A stretch of 64,000 nucleotides of DNA. Origin: Monoplex corrugatus (taxonomy: Eukaryota > Mollusca > Gastropoda > Littorinimorpha > Ranellidae). The translations under genes and the position numbers were made by a program. The number at the start of each line of letters is the position of its first letter. The stretch's first letter is position 1. The notes under the pieces are model-generated. The model made no database searches and was not told the origin of the DNA. It saw only the letters and a list, made by a program, of their open reading frames with translations. Below, in pieces: positions 1 to 61,674 of this stretch. The DNA lies in contig JAPXFY010000022.1 in the NCBI GenBank assembly GCA_030674185.1, positions 36,273,540-36,337,539 on the forward strand, written 5' to 3'.

Positions 1-238
1 GGTGTTTATCGACATATACGGCTACACCTCGCTGGTGATCCCTATTAATGAACATGTCAAAATTAGGGATGCAAAACTCTTTCTCACAAAAATTTTGTAA
101 ATTCTTAGGTATTAATTCAGTTAATGCAATTACACTTGGATGAATATTATCAATCCTAGAAAATAACTCTTCTTTTTCATTCAAGAAACCATCAACATTA
201 GAATATAACACCTGGAAAAAATCTGAACTTTTTGTTAT
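1..238 (-). mobile_element. LINE endonuclease N-terminal fragment
   Basis: The minus strand reads openly from 238 to the window edge. The translation contains VLYSNVDGFLNEKEEL, then a P-x-VIALTE segment, then RGVAVYV. This is the start of the apurinic-type endonuclease domain of non-LTR retrotransposons: an N-containing first strand, an E in the metal-binding TE motif, and a GGV/RGV-like strand. The frame runs on past the left edge, so the rest of ORF2 is outside the window. The clade (CR1/L2-like) is inference. It follows directly, in the same frame, the ORF1-like segment at 239-571. Confidence 0.7.
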
Positions 239-571
239 TTACACTATGTACATGTTTGCCTTGTAGTCAATTGCCAGAAGAACCGGTTCTAGGGTGGCCT
301 CAGCGCCCTCGACAGCGTGTGATTGGGTTTTTGAGCCTGGTTTAAGTGTTACTATTTTCCAGTTTCTAATAGCCAAGTTTAGTTCTCCTGCCTTAGTTCT
401 CCTTTGTTGTTTCTCTTCTCTCAATGTTTTGTGTTTGTCTCGCTGGTTTTTCGTGAGGTCGTGGTTTATATAAATCTTTGTATCTCTGGGAGATTTATCT
501 TTGTTCAGATGGGGAGTTTTTTTCATAATTTCTTTCTTCTTTTCCTCCCCTCTCAATGTCACCCTGAGCAT
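239..571 (-). pseudogene. LINE ORF1 C-terminal domain fragment
   Basis: A 110-residue minus-strand frame contains RDTKIYINHDLTKNQRDK followed by a basic helix and LNLAIRNWKIV. This matches the C-terminal end of ORF1 proteins of many invertebrate LINEs (basic RNA-binding domain after an RRM-like fold). It ends at a TAA at 239-241, and the endonuclease at 1-238 continues in the same frame after that stop. Either the stop separates ORF1 and ORF2 naturally, or it is a nonsense mutation in a fused frame. No RRM or zinc knuckle is visible upstream, so the copy looks 5'-truncated near position 560. Confidence 0.55.
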
Positions 572-1169
572 TCTTGGTCTATGACCCCCTTCTTTCCCCA
601 GCCTTATGGGCTCTACCAGGAAAGAGCCTGCTTTTTTTTTTTTTTTCTAGTTCTTTGTGACCGTCCATATTCAGAGATGTGTTCTGCAAAACTTCAGGAG
701 AAAGATTCAGAACTGAATGGACCGCTATAATCGCTGTAACTGAGACAGTCACTCTGCAACAATTGAATCGAATGAACGAAGCCTTGACAATAATATTCTT
801 ATATTGGCAAAGCCGCAATGCAAGTGAAATACGGCTTCTCAATAATTAAATTAAAATGTGGTCCAAATATCAATTGTTAATACATTAAAAAAAATTACTC
901 AACCTGCGTGGGTCCAACGCAAAGAAGTTTTACTTTCGACATTATGACTTTAAAATGTGGAATACAAACAAACACAAGCCTGCTGACAAGACGCAAGATC
1001 GTTTTCCTTGCCAACCAGATTGGAATGCGCTCTGTAGGGGAGACAAACGCTACCGCTTCCGGAAGGGGGGTGGGGAAATAATTAATGTCTTTTTAGCAAA
1101 ATAGAATAAAACTTTCCCAACAGAAGAGACTGGTAATCTGCCTGACAATGTAAACTGCCTTTCCCTTGG

Positions 1170-1204
<35 letters not shown>

Positions 1205-1661
1205 CTTTCTTGCGCTCACACAGTGTCTGTGTTATAAATGGTTAATAAGCACAATTTTTACGTTTTCTGTCATGCTCTCATGGGCGGAAAAGAAAAGGTT
1301 GATTCCATTTAAACTCGTGCATGAACCATTCTCCTTTCAAGAAGAATCTGGCCAAAAGCCTGTACAGATTCGTCAATACAAAGCACGCACAAAAACAATA
1401 ATAATCATAACAAAATCAAAGCAGCTGTAGACTTGATGAAAACCATATCCTTTATCCAGATCACCGGACTGACCATTTGAGGTGTGATCATACTCAAATG
1501 AAAAGACAAAAAGATTGTCTCTATGATCCTTTTCATTATGTGTTTATTTTACTAATCTGTTCTGTATTAGTCTACATTTTCTTCTGTGATAAGGATAGCG
1601 GTAGTGTTATTTTGATGTTTTCTGTTACCGTTTGCACTGTGAAAATTAAAGGTTCAAGTTC
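572..1661. other. Non-coding, no recognised feature
   Basis: No supported gene. Contains short T tracts and one long T tract (1171-1202). AT-rich with scattered stops on both strands. Confidence 0.5.
1171..1202. repeat. Poly-T tract (32 nt)
   Basis: An uninterrupted run of T. It could be the A tail of a minus-strand retrocopy, but no recognisable body or TSD was found next to it. Confidence 0.6.
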
Positions 1662-2620
1662 ATATTGCTCATAGCCAGGCTATGACTGACTCTCACAGCC
1701 ATAAAATAGCTAAAACACATCAAACACAACTCCAAATTTAATCAAGAAGACAACAATTTAAGAAAAAGCTCAACATTATCAAGTTTAAATTGCATTTAAA
1801 AATCTTTTGCATTCTATTATAATTTAATATGAAAACTGTTTATCTATTATAAAAACTTGAAATTTGCATCTGGAGGAACATCTCTGAACAGATTCTGTAA
1901 GGAGTCTTCTGTATAGTGCTTATGTCCCACATCATGCAAGTCTAAGCATCCAATAAGAAGGCGCCTGATGATGAGATGCTCATCACATGATATACACCAT
2001 GGTGTTTCTTCATTTTCTAAGAGAAAAAGATATGAGTGAGTGTAGAATGAGTGTCCTGTTTGTAATCTTCATAACACTATCTCTTTCCAACAGTTCCCGC
2101 GAACAGATTTGAGATTCTGTTTAAGATTGGACAGATTTGGAAAAGTTTGGTATCTGTCTGGTTGTTCCAATCCTCCTGCCAGAGATTTTTCACATTAGTT
2201 TTTATTTTGCATTTTAGTTATGAAGGATTTTGACATGTTTTCTGTTGTGTTATCCTTGGGAAGGCAGTCAGCCGCACGCAAAAACAATGTGGAAAGCATC
2301 AGTTGTAAGAGAAGGAAAGAGTTCAAAGAATGTAAAAGCTCTGGGTGACTGATGTTTCAGCCAACAATTGCCTGCAATGTGCGAAAAGAGTGAAAAGATG
2401 AGAAAATCTTTGTGCTTGGAGTAGGACACAATTTTTAGTGCCAAAACCAGAGCTGCCAAATTCAGCAGTATAACAGAACTGTCAGATGGAATGTGTTTTG
2501 AAAATGATCAATTGAGAATAGCATAACAGAAGGCAGCAGCGGCAACACCTTCGTCAGACTTTGATCCATTGGTGTATATTTTGTGGATGGACAGGTTAGT
2601 TTCATGTAGGCTGTAGGGTA
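1662..2620 (-). mobile_element. 5'-truncated I/Nimb-like LINE, RNase H region
   Basis: This minus-strand segment is a diverged second copy of the 3' part of the LINE at 4152-9173. Shared landmarks are the 3' end (GTTCAAGTTCATATTGCT on the plus strand at 1662 and 4155), the RNase H stretch ALVLALKIVSYSKHKDFLIFS (minus, about 2440-2380) and the C-terminal segment around the tryptophan of the PWC/PWY motif near 2005. Upstream of about 2620 similarity stops, so it is 5'-truncated. Frames are broken throughout and it is not functional. Confidence 0.6.
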
Positions 2621-3325
2621 ATGTTGAGCAATAAGGCAGGTAACTTTTATTTTGAAAACATGTCCACATCTCTCCTGCATTACTTTATCATCCACAACCC
2701 TCAACACTGCTATTCAGCTACCTACTGCTTGTGGAGCAAATTGGATGCTGCAGACAGTTTTTCAGTGTGTATTGAAACAAAACCCATCCAATCAAATCAA
2801 AATACAGGCATTTTCATTTTATAATCCTTTTGGCATCACTTTGAATTCAGGCTGTAACAATGCCTAGGAACATGAGGCATGATCCAAAAAGCCCACCCAT
2901 CAATCGCCCACCAATATCTCAAACTTTTAATTTTTAAGAGTGTGTGTTTGCATTATCCATGAGGGGGGTGATGCATGAATGATACACAAGGAGGTAGAAT
3001 GGCATCTAGTTTGTTTGCTTGTTGTCACAATCATGTGAAACTAAAGATGCTCTCATTGCGGTGCAGCAGCACCCTTTCTTTCTTTTCTCTGTATGCATGA
3101 ACCTTTCTTTACATAAAAAAGTGGATTTTTTTCTGCACAATTTTGCCAGGGACCACTCATTTGTAGCGACGAGTTCTTTAATTAAGCACTGTGCATGGGA
3201 CCCAGAATTACTGTGTCGTTTGAAAGACTATCACCACACCAGCCTTGAGTAGGGGAAAAATCCTGTCCGATCCATGATTCACCTTTAGGTTTTGACCCAG
3301 GATGTTGGTCTTCTTTAGGCTGATC
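2621..3325. other. Non-coding interval
   Basis: No supported feature apart from short AT-rich sequence between two element copies. Confidence 0.4.
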
Positions 3326-4012
3326 GCAGGAAGACTGAAGTCATGGTGATCAGTAAAAAACAAGAAATCCCCTCATGCAAAATAACAGCAAATGGCACAA
3401 CCTTGACACAGGTTAATAAATTCAAATACCTGGGAACGATCATTTCATCAGATGGCAGATGCACATCAGAAATAGCCAGCAGAATCGGCCAAGCCAAAAC
3501 AGCATTCAAGAAGATGACAAGCATTCTTTCCAACAAATGCCTGTCAATTAACATCAGGAAGACAGTTCTTGAATGTTATATAGAACCAATACTGTTGTAC
3601 GGATGCGAGGCGTGGACAGTCAACAGACAAAGCCAGAACAAGATTGAGGCAGCCGAGATGTGGTTTCTAAGAAGAATGTTGAGAGTTCCATGGACAGCAA
3701 AGAAAACAAACGAGACAGTCTTGATGGAGGCAGACATAAGTAGATCACTCATAAGGAAGATTAGGAAAAGACAGGCAACATTTATAGGCCATTTTATGAG
3801 GAAAGGGGATTTGGAGCATCTGGTCACAACGGGAAAGCTGGATGGAAAGAGAGCAGCAGGTAGACCCAGGGAGAAAATGCTGGACGGACTTGCAGAGTGG
3901 CTGGGGATGAGGAGGGTGGGGGAGATGCTAGGGGCAATGAGAGATAGAGACAGATGGAAGTCCATGATCGCCAACGCCATGTGGCAGGGCACCTGATGAT
4001 GATGAAAGATGA
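3326..4012 (+). pseudogene. 5'-truncated RTE-type LINE, RT C-terminal region (copy A)
   Basis: An open frame at 3343-3996 (217 residues) encodes the region after the catalytic palm of an RTE reverse transcriptase: KFKYLGTIISSDGRC, the thumb-like ILLYGCEAWTV, RRMLRVPWTAKKTNETVL, IGHFMRKGDLEHL, and a C terminus ending in QGT. The stop is followed by a TGATGATGATGA tail, the short-repeat 3' end usual for RTE elements. It matches the 3' parts of the copies at 34 kb, 44 kb and 55 kb in this window. The start of the open frame is an internal methionine, not a true start. No YADD is present, so this copy is dead on arrival. Confidence 0.85.
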
Positions 4013-4083
4013 AGGCATGTGAATATTTGCTGTGCTTCTCTAAGCTGTGCTGTGCTGATGTGAATACATGTTCGCGTACGCAC

Positions 4084-4152
4084 AGAAAGAGCGAGTGATA
4101 GAGAAAAAGAGACAGACAGACAGAGACAGACAGACACGAACACAGACAGACC
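4084..4152. repeat. GACA-rich microsatellite
   Basis: Degenerate tandem GACA/GAGACA units at the 3' end of the I-type LINE. Confidence 0.6.
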
Positions 4153-4319
4153 TCAAGTTCAAGTTCATATTGCTTAGAGCCCAGTCGACTACTAGGGCCA
4201 TATCAGGGCTAACACCACATCAAAAATGACACCTAGGTTAAGATAAAAGACAATTAAACTCTAGGCTCATCATTAACTTGCAAGTCTAAAATGCAATTAA
4301 AGAAAACCATACTTGGACG

Positions 4320-5110
4320 TATAAATCTATTGATCTCTTGGAGAAACTGGAAAATTTTATCAGGAGGGACGTCTCAGAAGTGGTTCTTTAAGGATTCCGC
4401 CGTGTAGTGCTTATTATGCCTCACATGGCACAAGTCCCAGCAATCAAGGAGGAGGTGTCTGATGCTCAATAGCTCGTCACATGGTATGTACCAAGGTGCT
4501 TCTTCATGTTTTTAAAAGGTACGAATGAGTGTTGGATGTGTGACCGTGTGTAACCTACATAACACTGTCTCTTTCTTACGGTTTCCTACAGCAGATGGGA
4601 GACTTTCTTTCAGTTTAGGGTGGATTTGGAAAAGTTTGATAACTGTCGATTTACTCCAATCCTCCTACCACAGATTTCTTACATAACCGCGTACTTCGGA
4701 TTTTACACTGTGTATGGATTGAAGGATTTAGACATCTTTTTCCTTGTGGCATTCTTGGCCAGGCAGTCAGCCTTTTCATTGCCTCCTGTATTCTTCTAAG
4801 AGTAGAATACAGCTCGAAGACAGCAGCTCAGGGTGACTAATGTTTCTGCCAGCAAATGCTTGAAAAGCAGAAAGGGACTCAGAAAAAAATGAGAAAATCT
4901 TTATGCTTGGATTTGGACACCATTTTTAGCGCCAAAACCAGAACAGTCAGTTCAGCAGTATAAACGGCACTGTCAGACAGAGTATGTTTGAAAACGCTCG
5001 ATTGGGAACAGCAGAACAGATGGCAGCAACAACAACACCGTTATCAAACTTTGATCCATCAGTGAAGATTCTGTGGGATGACGGAAATTTCTGACACAGT
5101 TCTACATAAA
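4320..5110 (-). pseudogene. LINE RNase H domain and C-terminal tail
   Basis: Reading across frames on the minus strand, the RNase H motif IFTDGSKFDNGVVVAA appears near 5070-5020. It is followed by AVYTAELTVLVLALK (the E-containing helix) near 4960-4920 and by SDSLSAFQAF (second D) near 4880-4850. The tail has a conserved block with PWYIPC near 4500 and HLLLDC near 4450, typical of the segment after RNase H in I-type LINEs. Several frameshifts and stops interrupt it. Confidence 0.65.
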
Positions 5111-5160
5111 ACGACTTGTACGCCAGTGAACTGGCACTGTCTTTACGGAAGGAAGTGAGA

Positions 5161-6339
5161 TCAAAACAAACCTTTTTGCGGTTTCAAGGTCCATGGTGGG
5201 CTGTCTGGATATTTCAAGAAGCCATTAACATTGCTAAATTTATATTTGCCTTTTCCATATGAGGATAGATACGGATTAATAAAGGAGGAGTGACTTTCAA
5301 ACGTTTTTTCAAATTCACTTTGAAATCTGGGGTTGAAGACATTGTCGTTTGGGTTTTCCGGTTCAGAGAACAGTTTCAAACAGAAATTTAAGTTTAATTT
5401 CAGTCTACGGTTAGTCATGGAGGGTTCCCCTGCCTCTGTGTATAAACTGTAGACAGGAGTTGTTTCTGAATGCACCAAGACAGAGGCGCAGCCCTTGATG
5501 ATGAATGAGATCCAGTGCTTTTAGGTACGATGGTCTCACAAAGCCATATACTGTGCAGCCATTGTCCAGTTTAGAGCGAATTAAAGCTCTGAACAAGTGA
5601 AGTAGCGTTTTCTTGTCGACACCCCAGTCTGTATGAGCTACGACTCTGAGAATATTCAGAGCTTTCTGGCAGGAGGTTTCAAGATGTTGGATATGACTGA
5701 GAAAATTCATTTTTCATCAAAGATCAATCCCAGAAATTTAGCTTCTTTAACAGCTGAAATGATGGATTTCCCAGACGGATTCCTTGATCTACAAAGAATT
5801 GTCAAAACTTATGAAGGTACTGTACATTGCGAAAAAGTAAAGCCATTTGTCTCTGCCCACTGCTGGATCCGATCTACGCACAGCTGCAGCCGCCGCTGAA
5901 CGCCTGCCATAGAAGCTTCCACTGCAAGATCGTCCACAAACAGCAGTCTGAGCCCTGCTGTACAGACTTGACTATATTGTTTATCCTAATACTGAACAGC
6001 ACAGGAGAGAGAATGCTCAGTACTAACCCGCACTTGAAACTATCGATCGGCCAAAAAGTTTTGGATAAACAGGGATAGGTGACCCCGAAAACCCAATTCA
6101 CTGAGATCCATGGAAATTCCCGATTTCCAGGTGGTATCATCTGCTTTCTCCAGACCAAAGAAAATAGCCGCTACATGCTGTTTGTTCAGAAATACATTAT
6201 GGATCGTCATGTCAAGGCGGATAAAATGGTCCACTGTGGAATGGTGCTTGCGAAAACCGCATTGTTCCTTCGCCAAGATGCCGTTATATACTCGTACCAA
6301 TTTCCACATCAGTCTGCTGTTGACCATCGTTTCCATCAC
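5161..6339 (-). pseudogene. LINE reverse transcriptase domain, frameshifted
   Basis: Pieces in three minus-strand frames carry RT motifs in order. KEQCGFRKHHSTVDHF is near 6260. IFFGLEKADDTTWKSGI is near 6170, where family members have a DLEKAYDTTW-type motif A. An SPVLFSIRINNIV segment is near 5990, and LLFVDDLAVEAS (motif C, FVDD) is near 5930 in a shifted frame. The thumb/connection segments follow at 5710-5411 and 5478-5161. Motif A has D where Y is usual. Not intact. Confidence 0.7.
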
Positions 6340-6924
6340 TTCGCAAAGACAGCTAGTTAATGCTATTGGCCCATAATTGGAAGGATCGGATAGATCTTTT
6401 CCAGATTTAGGTACAGGGATGATCAGGGCTTACCGCCACGAAGAAGGAAAGAATCCTGTCATCCATACGTAATTGTACTCTTGCAAGAGGATTTCGAAAC
6501 CCTTTTCTGGGAGATGCTTCACCAGTTTGTAATGGATTTCATCTAGGCCAGAAGAAGAATCAGGGCGAGACAGAATAGCATCTTTTAATTCTCCTAACGT
6601 CAGTGGAAGATTGTGCTCTTCTGTGTTATCAGAGACGAAGTTACAGGCTCTTTTCTTTCACGGAAAAGCGCCGATTTGTTGGCCGAGGAAGAGCTGCTTT
6701 CAATGGTGGATGCTAACAGGTTACAAACAGCTTTTTTGTGAGTAATCAGACAATCTGACAGTTTCAGACGGTTGACAGAGGGACACGTGTTTTTCCCCTT
6801 AATTTTTACTTTAAGTTTTCCACACTTTCGTTTTTGGAGTTCAGGACGTCAGTTTGGAGCAAAAGTCTCTCCACGACAGTCATTTACTTGTTTTAAAGAC
6901 ATACCTCGACTTTGCTCAGTTTTT

Positions 6925-7834
6925 TTATGAACCTGAATGTTGTCCGCTGATGGAGTTTGGAAGACGTGACGCTGAGCTCTCTTGCAGTCTTCGCTTTATT
7001 TGTTTACATTCAGAAGTATACCACGGTGTTTTAGGCATGTGCGGTTTCTTTGACGACGTGGGAATTGCTTTTTTGGCACAATTCAGGATGACTTGTGTTA
7101 GAATATCTACCAGATCATCACCTTGCAGGGCTTTCTCTTCCTCTAATTCGCTCTGGATAGTCCTTGCGAATAAATCCCAATTAGTCTTGTGAAAATTCAA
7201 GAATTCCAGTAAGAATTCATGTTTGACATTCGTATTTGTTGCGACTACTGGACGATGGTCACTTCCATGCAGATCATCGAGAACTCTCCATTCATAGTCC
7301 AAGACCAGTGAAGCATCACACACTGATAAACAGGAAAGTGTACCATTTGAAGGATGAATATAAGTTGGAGATCCATCGTTTAGACTGCGTAAGTCTAATT
7401 CGGAGAAGGTATTTTCCAGCAAGACACCAAGGAATGAAATATCTTCAATACCCCAAAGCGGGGAATGGCCATTCAAATCGCCCAACAACAAAAAAGTTTC
7501 TGGAAGTTCCTCAATCAGATCAATCAGTTCTTCTTTTCTAACAGGAACAGATGGAGGAAGGTACAGAGAGCAAATGGTTATGGTTTTGTGTAGAGATACC
7601 CTTGCTGCTACAGCTTGCATAGAAATAGAAGTCTTCAGATTAACAGGGCTAAACAAAACGGACCTGTGTAGAAACAAAGACATTCCCACCAGTTACTCCT
7701 CCATCTTCAGGTTGTACTGGTTTCGAAATAATGTTGAAACCCATTAGAGAAAAAGTTTTCCCTTCATGCTCTAACGTTTCTTGTAGAGCCAGCACATTGG
7801 GCTGCAGATCACGGCGAAGTAGCTGGAGATCCAC
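6925..7834 (-). pseudogene. LINE apurinic-type endonuclease domain
   Basis: Two overlapping minus-strand frames (7834-7649 and 7689-6925) together form an endonuclease/exonuclease/phosphatase-fold domain. PNVLALQETL is the N-terminal E motif, LLLGDLNGHSPLWG the GDxN motif, and LHGSDHRPVV the catalytic SDH motif. The longer frame continues into the basic linker (KTPWYTSECKQIKRRLQ). One frameshift near 7670 separates the halves. The domain nicks target DNA to prime reverse transcription in active relatives. Confidence 0.75.
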
Positions 7835-8092
7835 TAAATTTGAGTTGACAACCTCTTATGTTCCAACAGACAATAGTCTTCATTATCGGTGAAAACAACA
7901 GTAGACAACTTCAGTTCATATCTGTTTCATCATCCTCAACCTGCAATGGAGAATATTTATTTTCCCGGTTTGTTTTTTTTCCACTTTTTTCAGGCGGTTA
8001 GATCTGACTGCTGATCAGCCTGCAGGCAGCGAGGGCTTAGTTCCTTTAACCGCTGGAAGAGATTTCTTCATCTCCACCAGCATCATTTTTCG

Positions 8093-8114
8093 CCCCCCCC
8101 CCCCCCCCCCCCCC
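8093..8114. repeat. Poly-C tract (22 nt)
   Basis: Uninterrupted C run between ORF1 and the endonuclease of the I-type LINE. Confidence 0.8.
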
Positions 8115-8321
8115 TCTCACTGTGGAGCTGCTCCTGGACGGCCGGGGCTAGAGAGCAGGTTTCCCAGGCTGTCCAGCACTAGCTGGTTTCGACTGCTGGG
8201 CAGCCTGAGAAACACTGGCTTTAACGCCCCGGCTGAGGGCCTTCATGTCTTACAATGTTTCAAAACTTGTCTTAGACCATGTTAGATCCGTCTGACAGGC
8301 GACGGAGAGTTGATTCACATT

Positions 8322-9173
8322 TTAACAGCTGATGTGTAGCTTTTCGTTGTAGATGAGCTGCTGCTGGATTAATGCTATTCGTTTGGCGTCATGGAAGGTT
8401 ATCCTATTTTCTGTTTTCGCTTGATGTATTGTCTGTTCTACTTGCCATATGGGGCAGGTTTTGGAGGACGAAGTGTGACTACCTCCACAATTTAGACACA
8501 TTGGTGGTCCTTCACATGTTCCTTCATGTGCTTCCTTAGCAAACATGACACACTTTTCTGTGTCGGTACATCTATCTCTGATTTGGCAGCAAAAAAAAAC
8601 TGCATCGATGATGGAACATACGACACTTTATTACTGAAATCAAGGGGCAACATAACGTCAGGAACAATGTGTTTATCATGACTTTCTCCAAACCCTTCTG
8701 GAACATGGCCCGGTGTACCTCTACAACGCCCCGACTCTTCAGTTCCATCCTGGTCTCCTCCTCGGGAACTCTCCCTCAGCTCAGGGCACTTGATAACCCT
8801 CCTGCTGCTATTCAATCCCTTGCCTAGAGAAATTTTATTTCTGCGATCCACCAGCATTAATGATTTATGCAAACGTTCAGACTGTTTTTGGTCTTTGCAC
8901 TCAACGAGGTAATCCTCCATTTATCGTGCAACTTCCTTTTATAATATATTGGGTTTGCTGATGATGCTGACCAGAAGCCCATTTCTTGCCGAATTCAGCA
9001 CCTGAATCAGAATCGCCGTCATAGTCTTCCCTTTTCTGTTTTGTTTTGTTGGAATTTAACATGAGTGTAGGCTCAACAATGGCATAAATTTGTTGGTTGC
9101 CCAAGGAGAGCTGCCATGCTGGGGAACGGACAATGGATAGCCAATCGCTTGGTGTCCGTCCACCTGGAACCAT
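8322..9173 (-). pseudogene. LINE ORF1 (gag-like, CCHC) remains
   Basis: Three successive minus-strand frames (9173-8901, 8920-8492, 8546-8322) form an ORF1-like protein. The N-terminal piece is hydrophilic. The C-terminal piece shows CEGPPMCLNCGGSHTSSSKT followed by C-P-x-W, the zinc-knuckle arrangement seen in I/Jockey-type ORF1 proteins, then a helical tail. Such proteins bind element RNA. At least two frameshifts are present. Confidence 0.6.
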
Positions 9174-9540
9174 CCCACATGAATCCAGTGTACTTTCACA
9201 ACTTACTAACGTACAGCCATCATTACCAAGTTACTCAAGCTCGGGATTACGGGTTGCTTACGGCAACCATTCATGATTATGAAAATGGAGACGATCAAAA
9301 TGGAAATGAAGATGGAACCCCGTTTCGTCTCATCCCTCCCCCTTCACCTGTCTGACATGCATAACCCTACCACGGGCATCAATTTACACTGTCAAGTCTA
9401 GTCCACTTAATTGCCTTAGTTATCAGGACTGTCACTAGTGAAAAAAAACCCCAAATCTTTCCAGAAAGTAGACCCTGTCGGTATAGCTCAAGGGATCATT
9501 GGGACCACAAGCCCCCTGACCAAGACAAGGTGGTGGTCCT
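9174..9540. other. Possible LINE 5' region, nothing recognised
   Basis: No motif supports coding. It may include the 5' UTR of the I-type LINE, whose 5' end I could not fix. Confidence 0.3.
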
Positions 9541-9547
9541 ATCCAGG

Positions 9548-9760
9548 TGGACAAAGACAGAGAGACAGAGATGAAGACAGACACAGAGAGACGAAGACAG
9601 ACACAGAGAGACAGACAGAGAGAGACAAACACAGAGAGAGACAAAGACAGAAAGAGAGACTGGGAAACAGGAGAGACAGAGAGACACACACACACACAAC
9701 AGACAGACAGACAGACAAAGAGAGAGACAGAGATAGAGACACAGAGAGAGAGAATGTGTG
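9548..9760. repeat. Degenerate GACAGA/GAGA purine-rich microsatellite
   Basis: Tandem GACAGA, GAGACA and CACA units. Long open frames here on both strands are repeat translations. Confidence 0.8.
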
Positions 9761-10728
9761 CCTACTTAATGAAACTGAATAAATGCACATGTGTGTATAT
9801 TCGTGAATAACACACATACAAGTTAAGAGTAAAAATTGAAACTTAAGTCTTTGTACTAACATAAATTGATAAAATGCAAACACACATACATTATTCAAAG
9901 GAAATACGTTGATACTGTTTATTGGTCTAATCAATCTTTTCCAATATCAACACAAATTGTTCTAAATCACCAAGAAGACCTGAGCCTTCCATCAGTTTTA
10001 CTCATGAATTCACGAAGCTGTTTAAAATGTATCATGTATTTCTATTGCTTTTGCAAATGCTGTCAAAATAATAATAAAAAAATCATCACAAAGAAGTGAA
10101 AGGAAAAAATCTCTGCTTTTCACAAGAATAAACCATAATAAAACTCTGTATTTCGAATAAATTCATAGAGAAGGAGATTAATTAGAAAGAAGACACTTGA
10201 ACAAGATTATTATGAGAAACGTCTGAACATCTGACTTTCAAATATACACAATTGTAAAAACAGACAAACCGATTAATGCAAAACAACAGGTATCCAAGAA
10301 TTTAATCAAAGACCCACAGATTGATATCAAATAGGAGGTATATGACAGCATATTGTTTTAAAGAAACAACTACAATTATGTTAGAATTTACAGTGTTACT
10401 TCAACTCTATATATGTTTGGAAAAAGTATAGTCACCAAAAGTGGAAAGGTGTTAAAAGTCGGGGAAGGGAAATGCATATTTTTATATTCTAAAAACTGCA
10501 AGGTGTCTAAAACAAAGCAAAAATAGAATAATACTGAATAATACCACCACAATGACAGAACAGATAAACATGAGATTCTGTGATAGACTAACCAGAAATG
10601 AATAAAGTGACTGACTTCATGAGTCAGGGAGCAAGTTGGGGGAGAGAATGAGAGACTCACAGACAGACTGAGTGTATGTGTGAAAATGTTAAGAGAAAAT
10701 TGTGTGCATGAATGCATGCATGAATGTG
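9761..10728. other. AT-rich non-coding interval
   Basis: No supported feature. Lies downstream of GLOD4. Confidence 0.4.
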
Positions 10729-10741
10729 TGTGTGTGTGTGT

Positions 10742-10801
<60 letters not shown>
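10729..10801. repeat. (TG)n microsatellite
   Basis: About 36 TG units with a single interruption near 10741. Confidence 0.95.
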
Positions 10802-10803
<2 letters not shown>

Positions 10804-11830
10804 TGCTTGCGCGAAAGAGAATATGTGATAGGTGCACGTGGGTGTTTTAACATGTGACTTCATCCCCATGCATAAACATACACGAGTATTTTGATTTTGG
10901 TGTGTGTGTGTATATCTGTATATTATGAACAGGCCTCAATCAGCAAGTACTATCATCATGTACCCATTGTAACTTGTCACAAACCTGTTTCCTACATAAT
11001 CTACAGGTCACTCTGTCTGTCGAATGAGCATGATAGCAAGAAAGTACCAATGACAACCAGATGGACATATCACCATTTGATGATTGTCAATAATCCAAGC
11101 AAAAAATGCACAACAAACATTTTCGTAAGCAAATATCAGAAAAACAAACCAACAAGGCAAGCCAAACACTAAGAAGGATTCTTCTCCTTCAAGGTCTACT
11201 GGTTGATGCTGCCAAAAATTTTCAGCCTCCACATTAACACATTATACTTTGATTCAATGAACAGATATGTTATAAGTGGTACATTGCTTGATTTCATACA
11301 AATAACTCATGCTTGAGTTTGCCAGAACAAAAACTTTCAGCATCTTTTACACTTTTTCTTTCTCTCTTAAATCAACCAAAATTGTTCAACACAGCACACA
11401 CAGTAACAAGGGAACAACTGTTCCAAGGAGACAACACTTTAAATCTACTATGTATGAGAGAACATGACATTTTGCATGTAGTTTTGTTGTTAAAAGTATA
11501 TTCATAGCATGGTTGTAAGGGTGATTTGGCAGCTACTCACAGTCCACAAGGAAAAAATAAATGTTACTAAAAATTTCAGAATGTACGATAATGTGGAGAT
11601 TACATGTGAGAATATAAAGTAATGTGTATGTTATATATGTATGAATGATATCAATTCCACCAGACTTTATTTAGGTTTGTTATGTCTCTGCAACTTACAA
11701 ACTCTACAATGAATTCCCTTTACACTGCAGTATTGTTAAACTTATAATGATACCATCCAGTACATATTACATAGAACTCTATGATCAATATCCATAACAA
11801 AATGGTGAAATGTTTTTCATTTGTACATAG
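10802..11830. other. Non-coding region downstream of GLOD4
   Basis: No element or gene recognised. It could contain a longer GLOD4 3' UTR. A second AATAAA on the minus strand lies at 11671-11666. Confidence 0.4.
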
Positions 11831-11836
11831 TTTATT
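11831..11836 (-). terminator. GLOD4: Candidate GLOD4 polyadenylation signal
   Basis: AATAAA on the minus strand, about 485 bases past the GLOD4 stop codon. A second AATAAA at 11671-11666 is an equally plausible alternative. Transcript data would decide. Confidence 0.35.
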
Positions 11837-12320
11837 CAATTAAATTTTCAGTCACAAACCCTCCTAAAGACTCAGTAGTTTTCTTTTTTCTTGTCCAGAA
11901 TAAGATATGCTGAAATACACATGGAGTGGATGAGTTCACACCACTTTATGCAGAATAAGATACTCTAAGTCACAAACTGGTGGGGTGTTCGAATTCTTTA
12001 ATTCAGAGCTTTTCTTTTAACAGTACTGCATAATACAGTTAAGACCACAGTTTGTTGGGTTTTGCTGTTGCTTTTCTGTATGTGTATGCACATGTGTGTG
12101 TGTGTGCGCGCACACGAGTGTGTGCATGCATGTGTGTTCGTGTGCAATTTGCATAAGCGTTGTGTGTATACGTATTACGTATGAATGTGTGTGTGTGCAT
12201 GCATGCATGTGTGTGCACATGCCTGTGTGTGTGCATGTGTGCGTTGTCCTGTCCTATCTTGTCTGCCTGTCTGCCTGTCTATGCACAAAATGCAATGGTA
12301 TTAGTACTTGAGGCATAATT
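11837..12320 (-). other. GLOD4: Probable GLOD4 3' UTR
   Basis: Sequence after the GLOD4 stop on the minus strand up to the first AATAAA. It contains a degenerate CA/TG block at 12078-12245 that would be transcribed as CA-rich RNA. Confidence 0.45.

Positions 12321-61674
<49,354 letters not shown>

Larger units (their letters stand above)
4152..9173 (-). mobile_element. Near-complete but degraded I/Nimb-like LINE
   Basis: A minus-strand LINE of about 5 kb with parts in canonical order. ORF1 with a CCHC motif is at 9173-8322, the endonuclease at 7834-6925, the reverse transcriptase at about 6340-5480, RNase H at about 5070-4800 and a C-terminal domain down to about 4320. RNase H plus the CCHC-bearing ORF1 places it in the I superfamily (I/Nimb), from family knowledge. 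Frames are broken by many frameshifts and stops, so it cannot be active. A shorter copy lies at 1662-2620 and a distant one at 59195-59960, all in the same orientation. Confidence 0.8.
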
